Shown here: positions 25,947 to 34,055 of the stretch, one piece after another | How the letters are laid out: each line of letters starts with the position of its first letter | How positions within the stretch are numbered: the stretch's first letter is position 1 | Source of the DNA: an uncultured Treponema sp. | Lineage (GTDB): Bacteria > Spirochaetota > Spirochaetia > Treponematales > Treponemataceae | Direction of reading: 5' to 3' | NCBI GenBank assembly: GCA_938045195.1 | Contig: CALINC010000103.1 | Span: 1 to 56,458, forward strand | DNA: 56,458 bases | Notes under the pieces: generated by a model | Database searches by the model: none | What the model saw: only the letters and a program-made list of their open reading frames with translations | Told to the model about the DNA's origin: nothing | Program-made: the position numbers and the translations under genes

Positions 25947-27059
25947 CTATTCCTGTATATCGTTTATAGCATTATCGGCTTGTTTTGTCAAATCGTCTAT
26001 ATAATCGTCCGAAGCCTTATCGGGGTCGCTTTCAACTTCTGCTATTTTTTTTAGCAATGCCTTTATATATGTATAATCTTTCAATTCTTGTGTAGTCATA
26101 TTTTCGGGAGGCGTTGCGGCCGGTTCCGGTAAGATTTTTGTTTCGGGCGGAATGACGGGCTGTTCTGCCGGAACGAGCGGGTTTGAGGCGTTCTGCTCAG
26201 CATCTTGTGCCGGTTCTTTTTGTTTTTTATCGCGGCGCATATAATCATAGTAGCCTATAAGCATCGTAATTTTTATTTTTTCAGCGTTTGAAATATGCGT
26301 TTGCGGCCATACAAACAGCAGTGCCGAATCATTATGAAAATATTTTGTACTGAACGACCTGCCTTGTACTATCGGCGGTATCCAACCGATACTTTGCAGT
26401 CTATCCCAATTTGCGACGTAGATATTTTCAAGCGGTGTCGCATCGGTGTGGTCAATTAAAAATATACAAGCAGCGTCGGAATTTGCCGAAATAACAGCGG
26501 AATCTTTTTCAAATTTAGGTTCTAAAACCGTTTCTGCAAAAATACCGGTGCGTAAGTCGGTGTAAATGGGAATACGCCTGTTTTCGCCGAGGTATGTATC
26601 AAACAAGGCTTTCAGAGCAATGTCGGCATAATCGCCGCAAATATTTTCTATTGTAGTTTCAATTTTTAGAAGAGGTCCGCTTGTTCCGTATGTTTGCGTA
26701 GTGAAAGAAAGTTTTTGCGTAACATAAAATTTATTCTTTAAATGAAAAATTATATTGATGGCATTTTCTTCCTGTTCAATTCTAATGGGACTACCTATGC
26801 GTTTTTTCAGTTCATAAACTTTATTGTTGTGCAGTACATAAAATTTATTATCCCGCCCCAAAGAACGCTCATCATAAAGAGGCATATAATTATCTTTACC
26901 TTTAGGGGAAAGACTGTAAAGGCAAAAATTACCTGTACGCCGGAAAACTTTCAATTTTAAATTTCCGGATATAAGTTCATAATCCGTTTTTTTTGCAGCA
27001 TAAGCCGAAGCAACAGTAAATATTGCTAGAATATAGACAAGAATTCTTTTTTTGCTCAT
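25947..27059 (-). CDS. Exported protein with Pro-rich linker
   Basis: A 370-residue protein with a signal peptide ending near ASAYA. About 245 residues of beta-rich sequence follow, then a Pro/Glu/Ala-rich linker (about 275-320) and a short acidic helical tail. I recognise no family for the beta-rich part. It starts within an ATGA overlap with the upstream TPR gene and is followed at three bases by a TPR membrane protein gene, so the three probably form one envelope complex. The linker suggests it reaches across the periplasm to another component. Confidence 0.65.
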   Translation of the reverse strand: MSKKRILVYILAIFTVASAYAAKKTDYELISGNLKLKVFRRTGNFCLYSLSPKGKDNYMPLYDERSLGRDNKFYVLHNNKVYELKKRIGSPIRIEQEENAINIIFHLKNKFYVTQKLSFTTQTYGTSGPLLKIETTIENICGDYADIALKALFDTYLGENRRIPIYTDLRTGIFAETVLEPKFEKDSAVISANSDAACIFLIDHTDATPLENIYVANWDRLQSIGWIPPIVQGRSFSTKYFHNDSALLFVWPQTHISNAEKIKITMLIGYYDYMRRDKKQKEPAQDAEQNASNPLVPAEQPVIPPETKILPEPAATPPENMTTQELKDYTYIKALLKKIAEVESDPDKASDDYIDDLTKQADNAINDIQE

Positions 27060-28042
27060 TTTTTATTTTCCTCCAATAATTGGTCATACATACTTTGCAG
27101 CTGTTTTGCTTTTTCCCGCAGAGCCTCAAGTGCAGCTCTTTTTTTATCAGCATTTGAATAATCGCCGGAAGGTTCCGTTTTTTCTTCACCGGATGCAGAC
27201 GCATTTAATTTTGCCTCATAATCGGGGTCTAATTTTGTAAGTGCCGCAATAAGCTCTTGGTTTTTAAGCTCAAGCATAACAAGTTTGTCGTAAAGCTCTT
27301 CATTCTTTTTTTGTTCTAAATAAAGTTTTTCAGCAAGTTCCGCCATACGGTTGTCTCTATTTATTTCTCCCGCCTGTTTTTGATAAGCCGCTACCGTTTG
27401 GTCATAATTCTTTTTTGCTTTTTCATAATCTTCCGAAAGTTTTAGCAATTCTTCATGGCTTATTTTTAATAACTTTAAAAGTTCATCTTGTGTAGATGAG
27501 CGGTCAATAAGTGCAATTTTGTATCGAGAGGCTTCGACTTTTGCAGATGCCGGATAATCGATTATAACTCTGGAAAAAATTGTCCTAGCATCTTTTAAAC
27601 GTCCCGATAAATAAAGATTTTCGCCTATCCAATAATATGCCGAAGGAATTTGTCTATGATTCGGATAACGGCGCAAAAAACCGTATAAAATATTTATTGA
27701 CTTTTCATGTTCTGCACACAGACATAATACTCTGCCTTGCTGATAAATAACTTCCGCCGTTTTTATGCTGTTTGGAAATCTATGCAAAAATCCGGAAATT
27801 TCAGCTAATGCCTGTTTATAATTTTTTGAAGAAGCATTTGTCATTATTATCCAATATAAGGCTTCGTCCGAACTGTTTCCGGATGCTTCAACGGCTTTTT
27901 GAAATGAAAACATTGCCGATGACCAGTCGGAGCGCGCATACGCATCAAGTCCCGACGACATATAATCCTTATAGGTTTGCGAAGAAAGCGGCACACACAA
28001 CACCGTCAAAAAAAATAAAAAAGCTCTCTTTTTTATATTCAT
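27056..28042 (-). CDS. Exported TPR protein (YbgF/CpoB-like)
   Basis: A 328-residue protein with a signal peptide ending near VPLSSQ and four to five TPR units (residues 25-185: AMFSFQKAVEASGNSSDEALYWIIM, ALAEISGFLHRFPNSIKTAEVIYQQGRVL, SINILYGFLRRYPNHRQIPSAYYWIGENLYLSGRLKDA). The last resembles the CpoB/YbgF pattern. A coiled coil fills about 195-260 and a basic coiled segment the end. Its start overlaps rpe (ATGA) and its stop overlaps the next gene, so the three exported or membrane proteins are made together. A cell-division or envelope role is inferred. Confidence 0.7.
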   Translation of the reverse strand: MNIKKRAFLFFLTVLCVPLSSQTYKDYMSSGLDAYARSDWSSAMFSFQKAVEASGNSSDEALYWIIMTNASSKNYKQALAEISGFLHRFPNSIKTAEVIYQQGRVLCLCAEHEKSINILYGFLRRYPNHRQIPSAYYWIGENLYLSGRLKDARTIFSRVIIDYPASAKVEASRYKIALIDRSSTQDELLKLLKISHEELLKLSEDYEKAKKNYDQTVAAYQKQAGEINRDNRMAELAEKLYLEQKKNEELYDKLVMLELKNQELIAALTKLDPDYEAKLNASASGEEKTEPSGDYSNADKKRAALEALREKAKQLQSMYDQLLEENKK

Positions 28043-28677
28043 ATTTTTAAATCTCCTGAGAAAAAAGCTGAACCGGAAACAATCACTTCTGCACCCGAAT
28101 TTTTTACATTTTCAATATTTTCTGCATTAACACCGCCGTCGATAGAAATTAAAAAGTTCATATTGTTTTTTCTTTTTATTTCCTTTAAATCGGAAACTTT
28201 TTTGAGACAATACGGAAGCAATTTTTGACCTCCGAATCCCGGATTTACACTCATTATCAGCACTATATCGGTAATCGGCAGTATATGTTCTAATATACTT
28301 ATCGGCGTTGACGGCACAATACTTATACCCGCTTTCATTCCATGTGCTTTAATATCGGATATAAGTTTATCTATATGATTACTTGCTTCAAGATGAAATG
28401 TAAAGCTGTCGGCTCCCGCTTTTGCAAAATCTGTTACAAAGGCTTCGGGATTTTCTACCATAAGGTGCACATCAAAAGGCAGTTTCGAACATTTACGGAT
28501 GCCCTTTACAACAGGCAATCCAAATGTAAGATTGGGAACAAAGTGTCCGTCCATTACGTCAATATGAACCCAATCGCCGCCGTGTGTTTCTATAAATTTT
28601 AATTCTTCTGCAAGTTTTGAAAAATCAGCACTTAAAAGAGACGGACTCAATATAAAACTCTTACCCATACTATACAT
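28039..28677 (-). CDS. rpe: Ribulose-phosphate 3-epimerase
   Basis: A 212-residue TIM-barrel enzyme interconverting ribulose-5-phosphate and xylulose-5-phosphate in the pentose phosphate pathway. Family motifs are intact: ILSPSLLSADF, HIDVMDGHFVPNLTFG (metal His and Asp), HLMVENPE, VNPGFGGQK and SIDGGVN. Two starts are possible, ATG at 28677 or 28668; neither has a clear Shine-Dalgarno sequence. It heads the envelope-protein operon, and the stop overlaps the next gene by four bases. Confidence 0.95.
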   Translation of the reverse strand: MYSMGKSFILSPSLLSADFSKLAEELKFIETHGGDWVHIDVMDGHFVPNLTFGLPVVKGIRKCSKLPFDVHLMVENPEAFVTDFAKAGADSFTFHLEASNHIDKLISDIKAHGMKAGISIVPSTPISILEHILPITDIVLIMSVNPGFGGQKLLPYCLKKVSDLKEIKRKNNMNFLISIDGGVNAENIENVKNSGAEVIVSGSAFFSGDLKI

Positions 28678-28787
28678 ATTAACAAATATTTGCGGATATG
28701 TAAATACGGTATCACGGTATCACGGAAATCAATTTTTGCGTATCAATATGTAAACAAAGAGGGTATATCAATTGCCTATCACTCCTG

Positions 28788-28816
28788 TTGACAAAAAAAG
28801 AGATATACATTATATT
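28788..28816 (+). promoter_or_regulatory. Consensus promoter of candidate small RNA 1
   Basis: TTGACA (28788-28793), a 17-base spacer and TATATT (28811-28816), one of the best promoter matches in the window. It lies in the 336-base gap between rpe and the glycerophosphodiesterase gene and points to a terminator only about 100 bases away. Confidence 0.75.
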
Positions 28817-28822
28817 ATCTTT

Positions 28823-28920
28823 AATAATATATATAATTATTTTTTTAATAAATAAAACCTAAAGTTGTTCCATAAACAAGGTTCGGTCTGAGAGCAGGTA
28901 TGTTGTCAGACCGTTTTTTT
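28823..28920 (+). ncRNA. Candidate small RNA 1
   Basis: Predicted RNA of about 98 bases from the start expected after the promoter at 28788-28816 to an intrinsic terminator: arms CGGTCTGA (28884-28891) and TCAGACCG (28906-28913) with a 14-base loop, then seven T. The body is very AT-rich and has no ribosome site with an open frame. It could instead be a leader with premature termination, but the downstream gene has its own promoter-like sequence after the terminator. Confidence 0.55.
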
Positions 28921-28942
28921 AATTATTTCACGATTCTTTATC

Positions 28943-28972
28943 TTGACATAAAACACAAAAATGGAATACCAT
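28943..28972 (+). promoter_or_regulatory. Possible promoter of glycerophosphodiesterase gene
   Basis: TTGACA at 28943-28948 and TACCAT at 28967-28972 with an 18-base spacer, about 40 bases before the ATG at 29014. The -10 is weak. Confidence 0.5.
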
Positions 28973-29013
28973 AACGGCTAGTATTATTGGATATGCAATA
29001 TCAAAGGTAAATA

Positions 29014-29769
29014 ATGAAAACACTCAATTTTGCACATAGAGGATTCCGCAGCAAATATCCCGAAAACACAATGATAGCTTTTGAAAAAGCCGTTGGGCTT
29101 AATGTAGATGGAATAGAATTTGACGTACACTTATCGGCAGACGGCGTGCCTGTTATTATCCATGATGAAGAAGTTAATAGAACATGCAATGCTTCAGGGC
29201 TAGTTAAAGATTTTTCGTTTGCCGAATTACAAAAACTGAATGCTGCAGCAAAGTTTCCGCCGGAAAATTTTGCCGCATCGGCTTTCTTTTCATCAAAGAA
29301 TTTAATTGAAAGAATTCCATCGCTTGAAGAATATTTCGATTTTATCAAAACTACCGATATTATCTCAAATATTGAATTAAAAACAGGCGTTTTTGAATAT
29401 CCGGGAATTGAAGAAAAAGTGTATATGCTTTTACAAAAATATAATTTAAAAGAAAAGTGCATTATTTCTTCGTTCAATCACGAAAGCGTTTTACGGATGA
29501 AGAAAATAGATGCTTCTTTAATGTGCGGTTTTCTTGTAGACGCTTGGGAAATAAATCCTGCACCGAATTTAAAACAAAACGGAATCGAATGTTATCACCC
29601 AAGTGCATACAGATTGACAAAGCAATTTGTGGACTATATGCACGCTCAAGACATAAAAGTGAACGCGTGGTTCGGCTCGGTACAAACCGACTATTCTGCT
29701 GTTCTTGCTACAGGGCTTGACGCAATAATTACGGATTACCCCGATAAAATAGCAGGTTTAATTTCTTAA
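29014..29769 (+). CDS. Glycerophosphodiester phosphodiesterase
   Basis: A 251-residue GDPD-family enzyme that cleaves glycerophosphodiesters to glycerol-3-phosphate and an alcohol. The N-terminal AHRGFRSKYPENTMIAFEKAVGL, GIEFDVHLSADGVPVIIHDEEVNRT and the later SSFNHESVLRMK and VNAW segments are all family landmarks with catalytic His-Arg, Glu-Asp and His. There is no signal peptide, so it works in the cytoplasm, unlike the exported GlpQ lipoproteins of treponemes. Its stop overlaps the convergent comF-like gene stop by four bases. Confidence 0.92.
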   Translation: MKTLNFAHRGFRSKYPENTMIAFEKAVGLNVDGIEFDVHLSADGVPVIIHDEEVNRTCNASGLVKDFSFAELQKLNAAAKFPPENFAASAFFSSKNLIERIPSLEEYFDFIKTTDIISNIELKTGVFEYPGIEEKVYMLLQKYNLKEKCIISSFNHESVLRMKKIDASLMCGFLVDAWEINPAPNLKQNGIECYHPSAYRLTKQFVDYMHAQDIKVNAWFGSVQTDYSAVLATGLDAIITDYPDKIAGLIS

Positions 29770-30563
29770 TCAAAAAACAAACAGAACCCGTATACTTTTT
29801 TGCAGCCGCCTCTTTTTAATTCGCTTGCACAAAAGTTAAGTGTTGCTCCCGTTGTCATAACATCATCTAAAATTACGAGCGTTTCAGGGAGCGGCTTTTT
29901 TTTATTTCGTAAAACTATCTTTCCCTTTAAATTTGTTTTTCGTTTTTCACGTGAAAGACTTTTTTGCGATTTTCCGTCTTTTCTTTTTAAACAGCGGCTA
30001 ATTTCCAACCCGTAAATATGTTCCAGCTGTTGGGCTAAATCTTCAATTTGATCCCAGCCTTTATTTTTAATTTTTTTCGGACGAGGCGGAACGGGAACAA
30101 TTTTTATATTTTGTAATTCGGGCTTTGCATTTATAAATTCAAAAACGGCTTTTGCAAAAGGTTCTGCAAGGGAGCGTACATTGCAATTTTTCCAGTGTGT
30201 TAAAAGATTTCCTGCTTGCCCTTGATACGGAAAAAGGGAAAAAATTTTATCGCACACTTGCGGCATAATACATTCGTTTTTATTTTCGCCGTTTGTATTT
30301 CCGTTTTCTGAAATTCGCGCGCGGCATTGCGTACAGTATTCTTTTTCCGAAATTAAAAGCCTTCCGCAGCTTTTGCAAAATCTTTCTTCATTATTTAAAC
30401 GGAAATTAAGCGGTTCGGAAATTTCTTTGTTTAAACAACAGGAACAGAGAGGAAGTCCCGAATTTACATCATTATTGCAAAATAAGCACCTTTGGGGACA
30501 AATTAAATTTGCATATATATTCCGCAAACAGCTTTTTGCTTTGAGTTCTAATTTTTTTAACAT
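29766..30563 (-). CDS. ComF-family phosphoribosyltransferase-like protein
   Basis: A 265-residue protein with N-terminal zinc-binding Cys pairs (CPQRCLFC, CSCC, CKSC, CTQC) and a C-terminal phosphoribosyltransferase domain with the PRPP loop VILDDVMTTGATL. The family includes ComF of Bacillus competence and GntX-like proteins; the biochemical role is unclear, and no other competence gene is near. The start codon at 30563 lies in a hairpin that holds the GAGG site in its loop. It is convergent with the phosphodiesterase gene. Confidence 0.85.
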   Translation of the reverse strand: MLKKLELKAKSCLRNIYANLICPQRCLFCNNDVNSGLPLCSCCLNKEISEPLNFRLNNEERFCKSCGRLLISEKEYCTQCRARISENGNTNGENKNECIMPQVCDKIFSLFPYQGQAGNLLTHWKNCNVRSLAEPFAKAVFEFINAKPELQNIKIVPVPPRPKKIKNKGWDQIEDLAQQLEHIYGLEISRCLKRKDGKSQKSLSREKRKTNLKGKIVLRNKKKPLPETLVILDDVMTTGATLNFCASELKRGGCKKVYGFCLFFD

Positions 30564-30587
30564 AACAGTTGCCTCTATAACTGTTAT
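30562..30587 (-). promoter_or_regulatory. Hairpin over comF-like start codon
   Basis: Perfect 9-bp arms (30562-30570 and 30579-30587) with an eight-base loop. On the minus strand the loop shows the AGAGG ribosome site and the ATG sits in the 3' arm. Folding would limit access to the start codon. Confidence 0.5.
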
Positions 30588-30628
30588 ACGTGTTTTAGAT
30601 TGCTTTGTATACTTTTAGTGCAAATATT

Positions 30629-31105
30629 TTAGGCAATTCCTGTAGAACCGTAACCGCCTGCCCCCCTCCGGGTTTTTGAAAGTTCATCTTTTTCTATAAA
30701 ATAGGCTTGTACAACAGGACTAATTACTGCTTGTGCAATACGGTCGCCGTTTTCAACTTTAAAGTCTTCATCGCCTAAATTTACAAGAAGAACACAAAGT
30801 TCGCCCCTATAATCGGAATCAACGGTTCCGGGTGTATTTAATACGGTAATACCGTTCTTTAACGCAAGCCCCGACCTCGGTCTAACTTGTAATTCAAATC
30901 CTTGCGGAATCTCAACCGATAATCCTGTAGGAATAAGAACCCTTTGCATAGGCTTTAAAACAAGAGGCGCGTCAATATAAGCCCGCAAATCCGCACCGGC
31001 AGAACCGCATGTTTTATATTCAGGCATTGCTGCGCCTTTTTTTAACTTTATAAAAACGGATATAGTCCGTTTGCAAATATCCAAATCATTTTCTTTTGTA
31101 TTCAT
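30629..31105 (-). CDS. dut: dUTP diphosphatase
   Basis: A 158-residue trimeric dUTPase that converts dUTP to dUMP and pyrophosphate, keeping uracil out of DNA. All five motifs are visible: AGADLRA, PRSGLA, TPGTVDSDYRGE, GDRIAQ and the C-terminal RRGAGGYGSTG. The first 20 residues extend beyond the usual start but the ATG at 31105 has GGAGG upstream and is accepted. The gene is followed by comF and preceded by a small-RNA-like unit on the other strand. Confidence 0.96.
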   Translation of the reverse strand: MNTKENDLDICKRTISVFIKLKKGAAMPEYKTCGSAGADLRAYIDAPLVLKPMQRVLIPTGLSVEIPQGFELQVRPRSGLALKNGITVLNTPGTVDSDYRGELCVLLVNLGDEDFKVENGDRIAQAVISPVVQAYFIEKDELSKTRRGAGGYGSTGIA

Positions 31106-31220
31106 ATAACCTCCGGTGTTCTATTTTAATTATAACAATACGGAATAGTCAATATCATTCTGTTTTATCCTTTATATTTTAGTAAAAGACACAAAAACTC
31201 AAAAAAATCTAAAAAACATA

Positions 31221-31249
31221 TTGACATTTTTTGAGTTTTTTGATATACT
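31221..31249 (+). promoter_or_regulatory. Consensus promoter of candidate small RNA 2
   Basis: TTGACA (31221-31226), 17-base spacer, TATACT (31244-31249). It points away from dut and toward a terminator about 70 bases on. Confidence 0.75.
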
Positions 31250-31255
31250 ATCCAT

Positions 31256-31326
31256 ACACACAAACGATACACACTGTTTTTCACTAGAACTGTTCATTAT
31301 CCTCCTTTTGAACAGTTCTTTTATTT
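31256..31326 (+). ncRNA. Candidate small RNA 2 with CCUCC loop
   Basis: Predicted RNA of about 70 bases ending in a hairpin with perfect 11-bp arms (31286-31296, 31309-31319) and a 12-base loop, then a T-rich tail. The loop contains CCTCCTTT, complementary to a Shine-Dalgarno sequence. Read on the minus strand the same loop is AAGGAGG followed by an ATG at 31297, which would open a 32-codon frame. The plus-strand reading is preferred because of the strong promoter. The end overlaps the 3' end of the zincin gene. Confidence 0.5.
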
Positions 31327-32901
31327 ACTAAAAACAAAAACCGCTTCAAAATCTATATTACCGCTTTTGAATTTTGAAATAAGGAGAGAGTCTTTTACTT
31401 CTGCTTCGACAGGAGAAATTTGTGCAAGTTTATAAAACAAAGAGTTTTTATTTTCGGTAGTCTGCGACAATTCGATATAAAGTTTATAATTGCCGGAAGT
31501 ATTTTTTTTGGCAAAAATATATAAAATTTCCCTGTTTTCGCTGCCACGCATGGAAGCTCCCGATTCTGCGACAAGAAAAAAACTTCTATCTAATGTTAAA
31601 TCGGACGTTTCGACACTGTTGCTTTCTTTTAAAATATCCGTTCCGTTTAATTTCAGGGCTGCAGCTGTTACCTCTCTTTTTGATATGGATTTGTTCCAAG
31701 CATTTTTTTGCATATCGGCTTTCGGTTCTGCAACCGAAAACCGGTGTAATATCCGGCTTAAAAGCCCCGCACCCTCGCTATCATCGCTGACAATCGAATT
31801 CATTAGGGTTTGGATAAAAGCTCCGTTTTGCGTGCCGTTTAAAATTTTCATATATTCTAAAGGAGAAAGATTATTTTTTTTGCTCTGAGTTTTATTTTGA
31901 GGTGAAATTTTATTTTCGTTATCAGTCAAATTTTGAATTTTCGGCGGAGCAGGAGGCTTTGGAATTATCGGTTCTGGGGAGTTTCCTAATGGATTAACTG
32001 TTATTTGCGGTATTGGAGGAATGGAAGGCACTGAAATTCCAGAACTGTCATTTTGCGCTTTTATCGGCGTTAAAAGTAAAAATGAAAATATAAAGATAAA
32101 AACAAACGGCTGTACAGGCATATTTGCAAGACGGCTTTCTACGGATTGCAGTTTTGCCTGTAAACTTAAAATTGTTTTTTCCAAACGGTGTTTTTCTTTT
32201 TCGAGTTCACGGCGCGGATCCGCTTCTTTTAAGGGCGGGGCAATTTTTCCGCGTACGGCAGCGGGGCTGTTTCGCGTTAAAAAGAGTTTTTCCGCTTCCA
32301 TGCGTTTTTCGGAATTCCCGATATTGGCAACTTGCCGCATTGCCTCGCTTCCTATTTGAGGGTTAATATTGTAGGCGTTAATTTTTTCCAATGTAGAAGC
32401 GGATGCGCGCGGCAGGCATAATACTCTGTCAACATAATCTTCATATCTCACTCCTGCTTTTTTACATAAAGGGCGTGCTTTCGATAGAAGCCTTCCGAGT
32501 TCTTTAATTATTTTTCCGTCTTCAACCATTATGGTCTGTTTAATTTTTTTCGTAAGTTCCATCAGTTCAGGAGACTCCTCTAAGGTAATTTTATAAAGAC
32601 CTTTTTTTTCGGCTTCTTCTAAAAATAAATGAAACATCGTCCAAAATTTGGGGGAATGAACGCGCGTAGAATAAAATCCGCCTTCTTTTTCACATTGCTT
32701 ATGGTGAGTATATTCGTGTATTGCCGTATAAATGAGTTCATTATCATTTGCAAAGTTTTTATTGTGTAAAATTATTTCGTGAGTATCGGGTTTATATAAA
32801 CCGTTCACCTTTTTGCTGGCTTTACCGGTAAAAATTACGGAAAATTCCAAGTCCGTATCTGCAATTTGCAGTAAAATATTTTTTACATTGTCTTGATTCA
32901 T
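31321..32901 (-). CDS. HExxH metallopeptidase-like protein joined to exported domain
   Basis: A 526-residue protein. Residues 1-165 form a zincin-like domain with His62-Glu-x-x-His66 (IHEYTHHKQ). Residues about 230-258 are a coiled coil. At 261 a Met opens what looks like a complete signal peptide (PVQPFVFIFIFSFLLLTPIKAQ), followed by a Pro-rich linker and a C-terminal domain of about 180 residues. Either this is a fused protein with a central membrane anchor, or two genes joined in frame. A restart at 32121 has no good ribosome site. The peptidase would be cytoplasmic and the tail periplasmic. No family fits the whole. Confidence 0.65.
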   Translation of the reverse strand: MNQDNVKNILLQIADTDLEFSVIFTGKASKKVNGLYKPDTHEIILHNKNFANDNELIYTAIHEYTHHKQCEKEGGFYSTRVHSPKFWTMFHLFLEEAEKKGLYKITLEESPELMELTKKIKQTIMVEDGKIIKELGRLLSKARPLCKKAGVRYEDYVDRVLCLPRASASTLEKINAYNINPQIGSEAMRQVANIGNSEKRMEAEKLFLTRNSPAAVRGKIAPPLKEADPRRELEKEKHRLEKTILSLQAKLQSVESRLANMPVQPFVFIFIFSFLLLTPIKAQNDSSGISVPSIPPIPQITVNPLGNSPEPIIPKPPAPPKIQNLTDNENKISPQNKTQSKKNNLSPLEYMKILNGTQNGAFIQTLMNSIVSDDSEGAGLLSRILHRFSVAEPKADMQKNAWNKSISKREVTAAALKLNGTDILKESNSVETSDLTLDRSFFLVAESGASMRGSENREILYIFAKKNTSGNYKLYIELSQTTENKNSLFYKLAQISPVEAEVKDSLLISKFKSGNIDFEAVFVFSK

Positions 32902-33003
32902 AGTTTAATTATAATATATTGAAAGAAATTTTCAATCGGGGAATATGAAAATATTTTATTAACCCTGATTGACATAAATTGTAAAATATGGTTAAATATA
33001 AAT

Positions 33004-33588
33004 ATGTCCGCCATTTCTAACATTGAAGGAAATTTAGTTTATTCATGTGCACCGTGCTTTGCAGGATTAAAACCGTCTAACTTGTTTTCGGTTCCGGTTG
33101 AAGCATATAATGAGTTTTCTCTACTTGATGAAGCATTCTTAAATTCAAAAGGATTTTACTTAAAAGTTTTATGCCGATGTAAAAAACGCATTCAAATTCT
33201 TTTATACAATGAATATTCCTTAAAACAAATTCTTCTTCAAAAAGACATCCAAGAAGCTCTTAAATTTTTCGGTTATTCCGATTGTTTTTCAGTTGATACT
33301 ATGCTTGATACGCTTGCGTCCAGAATGACCGCATCGCTTCAAACTACAAACTGCGGAAAATGCAGGCAATTTCCGCATGAAATAGGGCTCTTCTTGGGTT
33401 ATCCCGTTTATGATGTACTTGAATATTATAAAACCGGCGGAGAAGGCTGTATTTTTTCAGGCTATTGGAAAGTATATTCCAATGCGGAAAAAGCCGAAAA
33501 AATTTTCAGTCAATATAACGAATGCAAAAAGCGGTTTGCTTTGCAGATAGAACAAGGTTTAGGACTTTACGATTTGTTGAGTGCCTAA
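33004..33588 (+). CDS. DUF3793-family protein
   Basis: A 194-residue cytoplasmic protein matching the DUF3793 pattern: CAPCFAGLKPSNLF near the start, CRCKKRIQILLYNE, and CRQFPHEIGLFLGYPVYDVLEY in the C-terminal half. The function is unknown, but these genes often neighbour flavodoxin or iron-linked genes in anaerobes. A flavodoxin gene follows after 27 bases, supporting a redox link. Cysteines in CAPC, CRCK and CGKC could bind metal or heme. No strong Shine-Dalgarno sequence is seen before the ATG at 33004. Confidence 0.8.
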   Translation: MSAISNIEGNLVYSCAPCFAGLKPSNLFSVPVEAYNEFSLLDEAFLNSKGFYLKVLCRCKKRIQILLYNEYSLKQILLQKDIQEALKFFGYSDCFSVDTMLDTLASRMTASLQTTNCGKCRQFPHEIGLFLGYPVYDVLEYYKTGGEGCIFSGYWKVYSNAEKAEKIFSQYNECKKRFALQIEQGLGLYDLLSA

Positions 33589-33615
33589 ACTTAATTTACC
33601 TTATGGAGGTTTTTT

Positions 33616-34041
33616 ATGGCAAAAATTGCTGTTATTTATTGGAGCGGAACGGGCAACACCCAAGCTATGGCAGAATCCATTATGGATGGTTTAAAAGCAG
33701 GCGGTGCAGATGCCTCGCTATTCACTGTTTCCGAATTCGGTTCAAAGAGCATTGATGATTACGATAAAATCGCCTTTGGCTGTCCTGCGATGGGGTCGGA
33801 AGAGCTTGAACCCGATGAATTCGAGCCTTTCTATGCTTCGATTGAGGAAAAACTAAACGGAAAGAAAATCGCTCTTTTCGGTTCGTATGAATGGGCTGAC
33901 GGAGAATGGATGCAGACATGGCAGCAGCGGGCAAAAGACAAGGGGGCTGATCTTTTTGAAGAAGGCTTAATTGTTTATGACGCTCCGGATGATGCCGCCA
34001 AAGAAAAATGCAAGGCTTTCGGCGAAAGATTTGCAAAATAA
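33616..34041 (+). CDS. Flavodoxin
   Basis: A 141-residue short-chain flavodoxin, an FMN electron carrier replacing ferredoxin in low-iron conditions. The phosphate-binding loop WSGTGNTQAMA near residue 9 is intact, followed by the two FMN-stacking regions (CPAMGSEELEPDEFEPFY and GSYEWADGEWMQTW). A strong GGAGG lies upstream. It follows the DUF3793 gene in an operon. It could donate electrons to reductases of the amino acid fermentations, which is inference. Confidence 0.95.
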   Translation: MAKIAVIYWSGTGNTQAMAESIMDGLKAGGADASLFTVSEFGSKSIDDYDKIAFGCPAMGSEELEPDEFEPFYASIEEKLNGKKIALFGSYEWADGEWMQTWQQRAKDKGADLFEEGLIVYDAPDDAAKEKCKAFGERFAK

Positions 34042-34055
34042 CATAACGGTCAATC

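Noticed and set aside
29945..29956. TTTCACGTGAAA in the comF-like gene as a third parS
   Set aside because: Only 12 bases match and the outer G/C pairs are missing; probably chance.
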